Shown here: positions 35,801-47,090 of the stretch, piece by piece
How positions within the stretch are numbered: the first letter of the stretch is position 1
Layout of the letters: every line of letters begins with the position of its first letter
Assembly: GCA_910890315.1 (NCBI GenBank)
Contig: CAJVGD010000046.1
Coordinates: 558,001-622,000 of the forward strand
From: Serendipita indica DSM 11827
Taxonomy: Eukaryota; Basidiomycota; Agaricomycetes; Sebacinales; Serendipitaceae
Direction of reading: 5' to 3'
DNA length: 64,000 nt
Translations under genes and position numbers: made by a program
Notes under the pieces: model-generated
The model's database searches: none
What the model was told of the DNA's origin: nothing
The model's input: only the letters and a program-made list of their open reading frames with translations

Positions 35801-37673
35801 GATCAGATACCTTGCTGTTTAAGGACGGCATGCGGACCTTGCACAAATTGACTCGCTGGCGGCAGATTAGCACCAATAACAGCGCAGAATCGTGACTAAC
35901 CTCGATTGGATTGCACTTCCTTCAAAAGGAGATACCATTGTTGGCTCGAGAAGAACCACTGAGCGACAATGAGTGAATACCCGACGAGAATGTTTAGACG
36001 TACCGATCGAACGGCACTTCCAATACTACTGGCCAAACTCAGTGCGAGGAGAACAGCGAAGAGGAACAAAATGTGAATGTTGACTTGTCGTTCGACCTTG
36101 GTCCTCTTGATAGGCGTTGCGGTGGCGTTCCGCATGAGCTTGGTATCATGACCCGTGAAAACGACAAAACCGTAGAGCCAAGGAGTATTGCGAACTTGTG
36201 CTCCACGGAGCAGAACTTGGTCAGGTCCCAAAGGTATTTGGCGTTCGCCAGTTGTAAATCCTGCCAACGGCGAGGGTTGAATCGAAAAGGTCCCCTCGTA
36301 AGTGTAAAGCGAGTTATTTGGGTGCTCAGAACGAAGCGTGCCCTGTAGTGCCAAGACCGATGAAGGGTTTGTCAGGTGAGAGGTTTGCGGCGAGGCTTGC
36401 TTGATCTTGAGGTTTGTTTCCCTGTACGATAATGAGCATACAGATGGGAGTATCAGAGTACGCACCCATCTAGATTGCTAGTTTCAATATAGCATAATCC
36501 TTCTGGTTCGCTGCTGGACAAGAGAATGAGGTCCGCCGGGATGAATTCGTTATTCTGTAGGCGAACAATGTCTCCAACACGAACTTTCCGCCATGGTCTC
36601 TCAACAAAGGTCCCAGTAGACGGGTCCAATACGAGTGTGCGGCGCGCATTCAGTTCACGGTCGGATTGATGCCGTTTCTAGGACGAGTTGTTAGTCGGGG
36701 CTACGGAGGCGGAGCCGAGTAGATAGTACCAGGTCCTCCTGGGTCTCCTTGATTGCACTTGCCAGCAGTACGATTGCCAACGGCGCGATGGTGGTAAACC
36801 GGTTTGTTGGTGAAACGCCGGGGATCTGCTGGATGAGGGCTAGAAGCTAGTGTCAGACATTTGGTTGTAAAGATAAAAGAAACAGACCAGTAAAGAGGAA
36901 GAACGTATTGGCGTATTTTGAGAATTGCTCTGCAATGAAGAAAATGGATTAGCCGAATAATCACGACGGTGTTGCCGAAACGCACCGAATAAAAACTTGG
37001 GGATGAAAGTCACGATATTATACTTGCTGGTGCTCACGTAGTTGGAGACGAAACCGGACTCGGCATTGGCACCTTCGTCGTTCAGAATGACGATGCGCTC
37101 GCCGACAAGTACCTTCTCCTTTTCCCATGGCCATTTCCATGTCTTCTTGAATTTGAAAGACCGCCGCTTTTTGCCTCGCTGGCCGCCGACACGTAGGCCT
37201 TCGGACGAGTCGTTTAGAGACCCGTTGAACACTCTCGAGCCAGAGAACGTGGGACCATTTCCACCGACTTGGAGGGTCGACGCATTTCTTGAAGGTTCAT
37301 CCGAGTCGAATATCCATCCTTCCGGCTGGCCGCTACCATGAACAGAACGCTGCGATTTCGCAGAAGGCTCTCGTCCGAGCCGTGTAGGTTGTCCGTACGA
37401 GGTAATAGGCTCGTCGAGCGGATTAAATTCTGCGTTGGGACGTTGGTTAGCGTACGAAGGCCCCGAGGATCCTGCCTGATAGGCTTGGCGCGATGCAAGC
37501 CGTGGATCAGTTCTCGGGGTGTCGTCAAAGTCGTCAAGCTCGTCGTCAATGAGGAACGGGTTCTCGTGATTGAGCGAGCGCCGTGGGGGCTGCTGTGGAC
37601 CGTTCGCAGGTTGGGAAGGCCGGTTCGCAGCGGGATTTGCAGAGGAAACTAAGCGTTCAAAGTCTGAAGACAT
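32886..37673 (-). CDS. P4-type ATPase, aminophospholipid flippase of Drs2 class
   Basis: Moves phosphatidylserine from the lumenal to the cytosolic leaflet at the trans-Golgi; Drs2-type enzymes work with a Cdc50 subunit. The long cytosolic N terminus begins [15 protein letters not shown] and includes [13 protein letters not shown]-like sequence ([16 protein letters not shown]). TM1 ends [11 protein letters not shown], a Drs2-type signature. Then come [13 protein letters not shown] in the actuator region, the phosphorylation motif [10 protein letters not shown], the nucleotide-site [28 protein letters not shown] and the hinge [19 protein letters not shown]. Membrane segments follow, such as [18 protein letters not shown] and [17 protein letters not shown]. 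The C terminus, [12 protein letters not shown] to [14 protein letters not shown], matches the Drs2 autoinhibitory tail. More than ten introns. It diverges from the Rei1 gene across 260 nt. Confidence 0.93.
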
Positions 37674-37933
37674 AGATATCCAGTATCTCGAGGTCTATGG
37701 GTATTGTGAGCGGGCGAGTTCCGCCAGCGAATATCGCGATGAGGTCCAAGAGAATAATATTGGCCGTAGACTGCGGCATATGCACACACAGCCGGCCGTG
37801 GGTCTCCACGACACTGCGAGGCCAGGATTAGAGTAGTGAGCATACTAGACTCGGTGAAGGATATTCCGTTGGCTACTATTTGTCAGGCTGACTACACCAA
37901 AACTTGGACTCCTCCGCAACCCTCAGATCAGTC
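37674..37933. promoter_or_regulatory. Shared upstream region, P4-ATPase / Rei1
   Basis: The two genes diverge across 260 nt, which must contain both promoters. No recognised element stands out. Confidence 0.35.
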
Positions 37934-39457
37934 ATGGCAACTACAATGCTGCAAAGCACGACTGGGGAAATGTTTGATGCATCTACAATGTTCACTTGCT
38001 TGAGCTGCAGCATCGCGTTTCCGTCGGCAGATGATCAGCGAGCGCACTATCGCTCAGACCACCACAGATACAATATGAAGGTGCGATAGAACTACTCTGA
38101 GATCGAACTGTACTGACGATATGCCTCGTAGCGACGCGTAGCATCATTGCCACCCGTTAGCGTTGCAGTCTTCAACCAAAAGGTGCTCGAGAGAAGAACC
38201 GAGACGGCAGTAATGTCTTCTACCAAGGGCTCTACATGCACTATATGCAAGTGCGTGTTTTTTCTAAGGCTCATGGACGAAAACTAATGCCTTTATAATA
38301 GCAAAAGCTATGGATCGGAAAACGCCTATCGATCCCACATCAACTCGAAGAGACATAAAGAAGCAGAAATAAAATACAATGCCGGGATCAAGGATGAGAT
38401 GGATAAGGCCACCACCGAGAGTGCACAAACCGTAGAAGCGCCCGCTCCAAAAGTCTCTACACAAGCACGCCCAACTACAAACGAAGACGAGGATACCGAA
38501 ATGTCAATCGACCAAAAGATCGCTCGGGCGCGAACCCGTCTCACGCCGTCGGACTGCTTGTTCTGCTCCGCTCGATCAGACTCACTCGCGTCCAATCTGA
38601 CACATATGTCGGTCGAACACGGCTTCTTCATCCCCGATGCAGAGTATTTGGTTGACGTTGAAGGCCTCATCTCCTATCTGGGCGAGAAAATTGCCATCGG
38701 TAATGTGTGCATCTATTGCTATGGAAAGAGACGGAGACAGCCCAATTCGAAAGGCCAGTCAAGAAAAGAGGAGGCAGAAGAAGAGGTAACAGGGAGAGAG
38801 TTCCGTTCGCTCGAAGCGACACGGCGCCATATGCTTGACAAAGCACACTGCAAGATTGCGTTCGAAACAGAAGAGGAGCGACTCGAAGTATCAGACTATT
38901 ACGACTTTACATCATCATATCCAGAGGCATCCCGCCGCAAGTCTAGAAAGACAAAGGCTGAAGAGGAGTGGGAGGATATGGATGGCGAGAGTGGCGGCGA
39001 GATGGATGAAGTGGTGGAGGACGACGAAGAAGATATGGACACTGACGGTGACGAACATTTACCAGAATCTGGAGTTCGACTTGGAGACACACCATACGAG
39101 TTGGTTCTGCCCTCGGGTGCACGAATCGGGCATCGTTCGCTACGACATTACTACAAGCAAAACTATAGAGCTTCGACCAAGGAGGAGACACGGTCGGAAG
39201 AGGATCCCAAGTCGGGGGCTGCCCTCGTTCGGGAACTGCTGTCCCAGAAAAATTCGGCGCTCGTCCCGCGAAAGGGAGGGTTCGGCGCCTTTGGTGAAGG
39301 TGGAGAAGTGGTCAAGGCGCGCAACCCGGGCGAGGCGAGGAATGCAGGCCGACACGTCAAGGAGTATCGGGATGTGAAGCGACGTGAAGAATTCAAGACC
39401 AGAATTGGATTCATTTCCAATAACCAGAAGCACTTCCGAGAACCTTTTCTGCAATGA
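37934..39457 (+). CDS. REI1: Rei1-type cytoplasmic 60S ribosome biogenesis factor
   Basis: A four-zinc-finger protein that helps remove Arx1/Alb1 from pre-60S particles and checks the exit tunnel. Finger 1 is FTCLSCSIAFPSADDQRAHYRSDHH. After YNMK, a 50-nt intron leads to RRVASLPPVSVAVFNQKVLERR, the strongly conserved Rei1 stretch. Finger 2 is STCTICNKSYGSENAYRSHINSKRH, restored across a second intron. Further fingers are DCLFCSARSDSLASNLTHMSVEHGFFIPDAEY and VCIYCYGKRRR with ATRRHMLDKAHC. An acidic run of Glu and Asp (about residues 290-330) precedes GVRLGDTPYELVLPSGARIGHRSLRHYYKQ and the C-terminal GFISNNQKHFREPFLQ. The ATG at 37934 begins MATTMLQSTTGE; the frame is open upstream without another ATG. 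Complete and unmodified. Confidence 0.93.
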
Positions 39458-39921
39458 TCTACCTGCAACGTATATCAGTGTGGCTTTTGCATAGATGCTT
39501 CTTGTGTGGTCTCTTGCGTATCAACCAACATTTTCTCCGAGTTTCTCACTACAGCTTGAGGTCTCCAATGGGTCGCATTCAACGATTGAAATTCAAACTT
39601 AGTTACATCAAGTTTCGACCCGACAACATTCACTGGGGCTTGGCCAGAAATCTGATAAAACTCCAAATAGGAAGCAACAAACCAGTAATGGTACTGCATA
39701 CTGTTTTTAGCTGACCGCACATCCTGAACATCATATAGAACAGAGCACGCAAGAAAAGCAGGTCCATTGCCAATGTAGCTGAGCTCAATGGGGACCAAAA
39801 CACATCCACAAATCAAGATACATCTGCTTCTTCCACTACGATTGCTGCCTATACCCCTTCCACCGAGACTGCGGCTTCGCAGTTTGCTGGAAAGTCCCCA
39901 AGCGATATCCTCCTGCCATCC
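39458..39921. other. Region before the Tyr/Arg/Pro-rich gene, possible extra exon
   Basis: The frame of the next gene is open upstream to about 39739 with Ser/Thr-rich, exon-like composition (STNQDTSASSTTIAAYTP), but has no ATG. A splice acceptor at 39776-39778 (AATGTAG before CTGAGC) would fit an upstream exon. A candidate first exon, MGRIQRLKFKLSYIKF from about 39570 ending before GTACTG at 39691, is weak. The stretch may therefore be partly coding or 5' UTR. Confidence 0.3.
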
Positions 39922-42030
39922 ATGAGCGACATCGAGAAACTTCAAAAGCTTAAGGAATGGATTTTGTCTGATCAGCATCCCATGTTCACCAGCGCCCCTA
40001 AAGTGGCATACTTGCTTTCTCTGCGTGTGCCGGCTCCCTCGTGGTCTGCTGCCGACTCAAACGGATCTTCAAATTCACTTGGAGGGGATCAAGAGCGTCA
40101 AAGTGGTGCAGTTCCGCTTGCTGAGCGTCTGTCTTCCCCCAAGATGCAGCCGTATACAGGCGACGACCAACCTTTCAACGATGCATACGGAAATGAGGAT
40201 CAACATGGGCAGAATGATCATCAAAGCACACCCTTTCAGGACAATCAAAACACTTCTGGTCCATACGAGGGCACTCATGGACCTCCTGGGTCTGATTCGT
40301 TTAATGACGTCGAAATGGCGGATTCACGAACACAAGGCTCTACTGGTCCTGTCCTCACTCCTACTCATACAGCACACCCATATCCTCGACACTATTCACG
40401 GCCTTCGGACGATCAGCGACGGTACGAGCAAGGAGAAGATGGGCGTCGCTCACCTCGCAATGATACGCGGCAATGGCAAGAGAGACGTGGACCTGCCAAT
40501 GGCAACTACTCGCGTCATCCAGCTGGAGATGGCGGACGCTATCCTCCCGGAAACTACAGAGGTGGTTACCAGAATCATGGGGATCGTCGTTACTCTGGCA
40601 GTGATTATCAGCAGCATCCAAACCATCGAAACTATGAGTATGATCGGAACGCTGACAGGCGCCCAGACTACCAGTCAGATGATCGACACGGTGGAAGGCA
40701 GCAAGGCTATGGATCGCGTGGTGGATATTATCAGTCGTATGGTCCCCGGCAGACTTACGAAAGGAAGGGTGACTATAATCGTCCATCAGGTCGCGAGCCG
40801 TCTCTGCCATTAAAGACGGATGATTTGGATGGTGCTAAGCCCACTGAGGAAAATACCTCCCCAATGGAGGTTCAGGACGCAACAGAGAACAAAATGATGA
40901 CTGATGACCAGAGCGCACCAGAGAAGAGTGGAAATTCCGCAAACGTCACTTCTCCACCGTCTCCATCTTCCGCAAACGGGGGACCACCTCAATCTGTAGG
41001 CGAAAGCGCAACCCTTCCCGGCCTCGGGTCACCCCCAAGATCTGAAGCTCAGCTGGAAAGTGTGCCTGGTGCTTCCGCACAGGACGAAAAGGCCAGTGGG
41101 ACTGCTTCACCATCTTCACCCCTTGAAGGCGACGATGCTGGACGGGATCCCCAATATCGGGACCAAGACGGCAACTACAAATCCAACCCCGGCAACTACA
41201 CAGGAAGAAACCAGGACTATCGCCGACAACCTCAGGATACCAGACCCAGGGCAGATAGCTATCAGCGTTATCCCCCTCATGAGCGAAGCTATGAGCGTCT
41301 TCCAACTCGTGATGACCGCACGTATCCACCCCGGGACACTTCTTACCGTCCGAATTACGCTCCTCCACCCGCCGATGGTCGCCGCTTTGTTCCTCGGGAT
41401 GCAGGTTACGCCGACGAGCCATATTACAGAGGTCGTGACTACCGACCACCAGCAGATTGGGATACCAAGAGGCGTGAAAGCGAGCGGGTTCCAGACACTA
41501 GACTCTATGAGCGTGACAGAGAACTTCGCCCGGGTCCACCAGCTGCACACGGACCACCCAGACATGTCAGTACTCGGCCGTACCCGCCTGCTGTAGACAG
41601 AGACAGCGTACCCCCAAGGCAAGCACCTCCCCGAATGCCTGCAGAGGCATATCCGGTTCCTAGTCGTTATGATCCAGAGCCTTATCCCCTGCCGCACTCT
41701 GCACCACCGCCACCGGGATCGTATTCACGTATCCGTACGAGAAGCATGAGTCCTGTTAGACGCGACTACCAGCCGGAAGACCGTCCGCCACCGAAGCGGG
41801 TAAGAGGACCTGATGAACCATATGTAGCAAGCGTGCCACGACCTCGTACGTCTCGTTTATATATGTAACCACGCGCATTCTTCTGACTCGAGCTCCTCAA
41901 AGCTCAATATGGCGGCCAATACCCACCACCACCACAACGTCGACCTCAGGACTATCCAGATCGCCGACCAACTGGTGGAGCTCAGGCAGCTTACTATCGT
42001 CCAGACGACCGGGGCCCCCCACGTTACTGA
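39922..42030 (+). CDS. Tyr/Arg/Pro/Gly-rich disordered protein, possibly RNA-associated
   Basis: Main exon from the ATG at 39922 (MSDIEKLQKLKEWILSDQH) to 41845, then an intron with a good donor GTACGT at 41846 and a last exon 41903-42030. That exon continues the same composition (QYGGQYPPPPQRRPQDYPD) and ends RGPPRY. Without the splice, a stop would follow at 41868. Only the first about 40 residues look folded or helical (EWILSDQHPMF to AYLLSLRVPAP). The rest is dense in Arg-Tyr-Asp-Pro-Gly with RGGY, YRG and RYPP motifs and an RSMSPVRRDY patch. Such sequence is typical of proteins that bind RNA or join condensates, but no RRM or other RNA-binding fold is present. Family not recognised. The frame also stays open upstream of 39922, so the N terminus may be longer. 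Confidence 0.65.
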
Positions 42031-42277
42031 GCTCGGAAACACAGCAAACACAATCTCATGCTCAATCTACTTGCATTTCCGGTTAGTTGTGACTGTGATG
42101 TAGGAATCGAAACAAACAAGCTTCTTTCCTGTTCGACGTACAACGTAAAGTCTAGACTGGAAACGAATTGTCCATAGATTTGAGACTGTGCAGCTCCTAA
42201 ATACCCGACGAAAAGGAGAGTGGAAAGTATTTTGTTAAAGATAGCTATAGGGTATGGGCGAGGGTCGAGCATGGACG

Positions 42278-44492
42278 CTACTTCTCCGACTTGTCTGTGG
42301 GTAGCGTCGTCTGGTCCTCGGACGGTGGCTTCTCGATCCGTATCGCGGGTTCCTCCACGGAGTCTGGCTTTTCCTTCATGTCTGGCATGGACATTGGGCG
42401 TGACAAGTCTGGTTGAGGCGGTGGAGCGGTGGGTGTCGTCGGAGTGCTCCTCTTGAACGACCTTCGACCACCAGGAAGTTTGATTCCCAAAAAGCTGGGA
42501 TGAGTATTCATCGGCTCTGGAGAGGTTGACATTTCCTCACGCCGGAGGAGCGTCGACATTGTCGGTTCTTCTTCTTCTCGAGACTCTCGTATCAGTGGCG
42601 GCGTGGACGGGAACGTGACGTGCGGCGGGCTCGGATGCGCAGAGTTGGTGGTCGGATGCGGCGTCGCGCTCGCATTGCTCGCAAGTCGCTTCCGCATTTG
42701 AATAGGTGAGTCACGCACGCTGCTGTTGTTTCCATTTTGAGAATACATCGTGCCACGATTTGAGTAGATGGTTGCACGTCGGACGACGCGCCCGTTTTCG
42801 TCGTATATCGTTTGGCGTCTGTTCCTCACAATAGTTCCAAAGGTACCCAAGCCACGGAGGGCGTCCATTTCTGATCGAAGATGAGAATACAGTCGGGAAA
42901 TAGTAAATTTGAGCACTTACCAGGAACCTCGATGGCTTTCTCTGGGTCCTGATTCTCTGGGTTGTCGATTTCTTGTTGGTTCGCCGCAAGCAAAAGGTTT
43001 GTCTTCTCGTCGACCTGGAGTTTGCGAGGGTCGACCTTGGAGAGTTGGAGTAGTGTAATGCCGGCGCAAATGGTCAAGAAGGCAAAAACAAGTGTGATAA
43101 TCTATACTTGGTGAGGAATTTAGTCTTTGACATCCATATTCGCTTACCGTGGCAGCGCTGGCCTTGAAACCTTGATAAAGGATCTACGAAGGGTGAGTAT
43201 GGGTCTGATGAAGGATGTGCCCTCTTACAGCGCTCGTCACAATGACGCAGAAAGTGAATATGACCTAATCTGATGTCAGAAAAGCACTTAAGTATTGCAG
43301 TAGCGCACGTAGTAAGTCGGAGTGACCATGGCCGTGTTGAAGAGTGCGAGCCTTGTTGAGATAGAAGATCTGAGGAGAGATATAAGTGAAATATACAAAG
43401 GGAGTCACAGTACCTCTAGTAGAAGCATCACGATAACAAATGCAAGGAGAAAGTATGTGAACCACTGCTTGAATTGATTCTCGCCGCGGATTCTTGCCAT
43501 GAAAATGAGTAAATTTTGATAGAGATGATATGACATACGTTGTGAGGATGGCCATTCCAAGTCCTTGGATGCATGAGACCGAAAGTCCGCCAAATAATGA
43601 GCAAATGACAATATAAACCAACATAGTCTTCTCTCCGTAGCGTGGGGCGACGAAGAATACCATGATCGTGGCCACGATAATGCATAGAGAGCCCCAGACT
43701 AGGAACCAAGGTGCAAGAAAGATCCCCTTAAAATCGTGGATCGTCGCGACGGCTTGCTCCTTGGGACCATTGAGAGCAATCTAAAGCACATGTGAATGAC
43801 TTGGTTGAGGTGAGGGAAAACGCCGTACAATCGTCGAGCCAAATATACATTCCGCGCAAGCGAGCCAACCGAGTGTAGTGAGCTTTTCGCCGAGAAACCA
43901 GCTAGACATTATGGCGCAAACGACGACGGACAGTGCACCAAGAGGTGTCTATGAAACGTTGTCGGTCTATTTGTGGCCTCTAGGTGAGGAGCGTTACGCA
44001 CCACGACGATGGCTTCTACAAAGGCATATGCGCCCTATAACGAGCGTTAATGCGTCTCGAATCTTCGTATCAAAGGATTCACAAAATTCATAATCTCTCC
44101 TGCGATCATCTTGGCAAGGCGTGAGCGTCGGTCGGATCGGGCCAGCTCTTGGTCACTCACCATAATCATGCCCGTCCACCAAACCGCGTTTTTGAGATAC
44201 TCGACGCCTTCACCTGGAGCGTGTGTTTCTCCGCCCATGCTCTGGATGAGACCCTGAAACGACAAGGTCAGTCGACGGATTCGACACGGGTGCTGGCAAC
44301 GACCCAACCTTTTTCTTGACTACAAAGGATGAACCTATGAGCAAACCAGAGCCAATGGCGAGAGCGATGCCAACGCTATAGGAGGAATGAAGTAGATAAG
44401 CGGCTTGGAATGGCGGCTTTGACAAGAGTCTAAAAAAGGACGTACGGACGATATTGCGGTGGGAGATCTGTGCCCGTTGGAGAGTGCGCCAT
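42278..44492 (-). CDS. NIPA-type magnesium transporter (DUF803)
   Basis: A multi-pass membrane protein of the drug/metabolite transporter superfamily; animal NIPA proteins carry Mg2+. The spliced start is MAHSPTGTDLPPQYRP, then TM1 VGIALAIGSGLLIGSSFVV with KKKGLIQSMGG. Family landmarks follow in order: YLKNAVWWTGMIMMIAGEI, LGALSVVVCAIMSSWFLGEKL, a LGWLACAECIFGSTIIALNGP helix, LVYIVICSLFGGLSVSCIQGLG, YFLLAFVIVMLLLEIFYLNKAL, and LYQGFKASAATIITLVFAFLTICAG. About nine membrane helices are visible. A disordered cytosolic tail of roughly 210 residues, rich in Ser, Pro, Arg and Glu, ends TLPTDKSEK at 42278. Introns are many and short. It is head to head with glyoxalase I with 72 nt between the starts. 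Confidence 0.88.
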
Positions 44493-44564
44493 GGCTGCTG
44501 GCTATGGTGGTCGGGGACAAGGAATGGCTGCTGCCTCCAGTGACGTCCTTTGACTCTAGCCACA
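44493..44564. promoter_or_regulatory. Very short bidirectional promoter, NIPA transporter / glyoxalase I
   Basis: 72 nt separate two divergent start codons. The sequence TGACGTC at 44541-44547 matches the core of an ATF/CREB-type site, a 7-base match that could be chance. No TATA-like element is evident. Confidence 0.45.
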
Positions 44565-45310
44565 ATGTCACAACCCGCAGAAACACAGGGATATGGCTTT
44601 AACCATACAATGATCAGAGTAAAAGATCCAAAGGTGAGTACTCGAGCTCGGTACAACGCTGCTGCTGAACCGGGCTCGAAAGCCGTCTCTCGAGTTTTAC
44701 CAGGTATGAACCGATTCTACCGCGTGAATACATTCTTAGCTTGTATCAGAATGTGCTGGGCATGTCCCTTATTCGCGGTGAGCACACGGCCTCGTTTGGG
44801 TGGCCTCTGTCCAGATGCTGAGCACAAGACGTGCGCGCAGAGAAAAAGTATGAGACCTTTACACTCTATTTCCTCGGCTACGATCGGGGAGGAGATTCTC
44901 TCAAGGAATCCCACATTATGGAGCGTGAAGGTTAGTATCGATGGGAGGCCTGAACCCGAATCCGTACAGCAGCGATCAAAGGACTGACATCAACTAGCCA
45001 TCCTGGAGCTCACACATAACCATGGGACGGAGACGGATGAGAATTTCCAAGGATATGCATCTGGGAATACCGAGCCAGGAAGAGGATTTGGTCATATCGC
45101 CATCACTGTACCCAACATCCAAGAGGCCTGCGGACGCTTTGAGAGGCTCAATGTACCCTTTAAGAAGCGTCTTACGGATGGAAAGATGAAGGAGATTGCG
45201 TTTATTCTGGATCCAGATGGATACTGGGTTGGTGAGTAGCCTACTTGAATCTACCGTTCCTATTGACCAATTTGACATCAGAAATCATCCAAAAAGGCCT
45301 CCGACTCTGA
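44565..45310 (+). CDS. Glyoxalase I (lactoylglutathione lyase)
   Basis: Turns the methylglyoxal-glutathione hemithioacetal into S-lactoylglutathione, the first step of methylglyoxal detoxification. The spliced protein runs [64 protein letters not shown], then [55 protein letters not shown] and [14 protein letters not shown]. Metal ligands expected for the family are seen: His in FNHTMIR, Glu in [10 protein letters not shown], His in GFGHIAI and Glu in DGYWVEI. Five introns are needed; one is about 64 nt, ends GCGCGCAG before AGAAAAAG, and is chosen because it alone keeps the frame. It is a single-domain form, shorter than the two-domain yeast Glo1. Glutathione links it functionally to the nearby glutamate-cysteine ligase, probably without shared control. 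Confidence 0.9.
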
Positions 45311-45481
45311 TCACTCGACGAGGTTAGCCCCGAGAGGAGAATCCCTCTGAGTAATGCTCACTTGTAAAGACAACAAGTGTGAATAAATGTTGTCTGCCAT
45401 GTAATGTACGACTTTGAGAGTTGCGTCTTTGCTCAGCGGTGGCAGCCGGCCGTTTCGACCAAAACTTGAACCTCTTCAACG

Positions 45482-46157
45482 ATGGCGGCACTCCGAATGC
45501 TCGCCAGCTCCATGCGAGTGGCCCGACCAGTCATCTCTAGGAATACACGCACATATGCTACAGCTGCTGACAAGCTCAAGCTGTCCCTCGTTGTTCCGCA
45601 CCAGGTATGTAAAGCCCCAATGAGGATGCCAATCCACCACGAAAGCTCACCAAAGCGTCTATTTGTACTCTCTAGTCCCTTATTTCTGGCACTGAAGTCT
45701 CCCAAGTCAACATTCCAGCCGTGACGGGTGACATGGGTATCCTATCGAAACACGAGCCGGTCATCGAAGAGCTCAGACCTGGTGTTGTCGAGGTCAAAAC
45801 ACTCGATGGACAATCCAAAAATGGTTCGGTGCGTCTATATGATTTCCTGCCAATTTCGCTGGGCCCCTTGCTCATCCTTTTCTAGTTAGCGGCGGTTTCG
45901 CAACCATGCACCCACACAACGAATTGACCGTCAATGTCGTCGAAGCTGCTCCTCTTGAAGACTTTTCACCAGAGGTACGCATCCCGTGTGCATCCCCGCT
46001 TTGCAGCTCCCTCATGATTTTTCCCCATCCCTAGGCTGTTCGAGCAAACCTTGCGGAAGCTACTCGTGTTGCGAATGGAAATGGTCCAGAAAAGGACAAG
46101 ATTGAGGCCCGCATAGAAGTCGGTGTCTTGGAGGCTCTCCAGTATGCGCTCAAATAG
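45482..46157 (+). CDS. ATP16: Mitochondrial ATP synthase F1 delta subunit
   Basis: Part of the central stalk of F1Fo ATP synthase in the mitochondrial matrix. The N terminus MAALRMLASSMRVARPVISRNTRTYATAA is a classic cleavable targeting peptide. The mature part continues DKLKLSLVVPHQ and, after an intron, SLISGTEVSQVNIPAVTGDMGILSKHEP. Then come the beta-sandwich strands VIEELRPGVVEVKTLDG and FVSGGFATMHPHNELTVNVVEAAPLEDF. The C-terminal helix pair is AVRANLAEATRVANG and EARIEVGVLEALQYALK, ending at 46157. Three introns. Length of about 165 residues fits the family. The preceding gene ends 170 nt upstream on the same strand. Confidence 0.92.
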
Positions 46158-46279
46158 ACGATGGGATATTCTAGACTCGGTTGTCCTATTTCAAAGACTT
46201 GGCGCTATACATGCTTTGGAAACATTATGCAAAGGAACTATGACAAACGCGACGTGAACAATGTGAAACTCGGCCAGGT

Positions 46280-46987
46280 TTATGTGTCCTCGTTCTCTAC
46301 GAGCTTTCCAACAACGATGTACTTGTATCTAAAGTGAGAGACCCAGCCTGTTCGTTTCCTGTTAGTTGTACATCGCACTTGACCCAGTAGAGGCGTACCC
46401 TTCATGTTATCTCTGTGACAAAGTATAAGACTCTGGTAGAAACGCATAGGCTCAACTCACATTTCGGTTTGGTCCAAGTCTTCGAGTTTATCAATCGGTT
46501 GGTCGACAGGAGTGAGCATTTCTGCCACAAGTTGTCATCACAAAGATACAAGACTCCATGTAGATTACATACCCATGTCAAATGACTGCTTAGCCATTCC
46601 GCGCGACGCGTCGCGGCCGGCAAAGTTGCCATACGCGCCCCCTGATTCGGAAAGAATGAGCTGATTCTGCGGTTATCTCACTCTATTCTCGCTCGTACCC
46701 GGTCCGTAAAAGCTACGCCCGCTCGTCACGTCAAAGACTTCGCGGTCGATTGCGAGGAGGATACGGCTCCCATTCTGTCCGTTGAACGGTTCCAACGTCT
46801 TTGGTGTGTAGTTTTTGAAGACTAGCGTCTCTGGATGGCGAGGGGGAAGCCAATTGTAGGCCTCTGAGTGTGTGCTCGGGAGCTTCTTGGGCAGGTCGAC
46901 TGATGGCCACAAAATCCGAAATGTGCAATATGCAATAGAGGCAGCAAACAGAGTGTTTAACGGCGTTTCAAGCGGATTAAACGACAT
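46280..46987 (-). CDS. Dap1-type heme protein (MAPR, cytochrome b5-like)
   Basis: Membrane-associated progesterone receptor family. In fungi Dap1 binds heme and supports cytochrome P450 enzymes of sterol synthesis at the ER. The start MSFNPLETPLNTLFAASIAYCTFRILW provides one membrane anchor. The cytochrome-b5-like fold is marked by ETLVFKNYTPKTLEPFNGQ, ILLAIDREVFDVTSGRSFYGP, then GGAYGNFAGRDASRGMAKQSF and LDQTEM. Heme-ligand tyrosines of the family fall in YGP and AYG. After two further introns the C terminus is WVSHFRYKYIVVGKLVENEDT, ending at 46280. Length of about 165 residues is standard. It is head to head with glutamate-cysteine ligase. Confidence 0.9.
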
Positions 46988-47090
46988 AGCTTTTTGGCGA
47001 CCGAAACGGTATCGGGTCAAGACATGAATTGCCACTCGGGTCACCCACCTCACTTGTCCTCGACCGCCTCAGCGTTTAGTGCTTTTTATT
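46988..47090. promoter_or_regulatory. Short bidirectional promoter, Dap1-type / glutamate-cysteine ligase
   Basis: 103 nt separate the two divergent starts. The 5' UTR side of the ligase ends in T-rich GCTTTTTATT before the ATG. No named motif is claimed. Confidence 0.45.

Noticed and set aside
39475-39978. 167-codon minus-strand frame between Rei1 and the Tyr/Arg-rich gene
   Set aside because: It runs across the start of the plus-strand gene and has no domain, signal peptide or plausible family; most likely chance.
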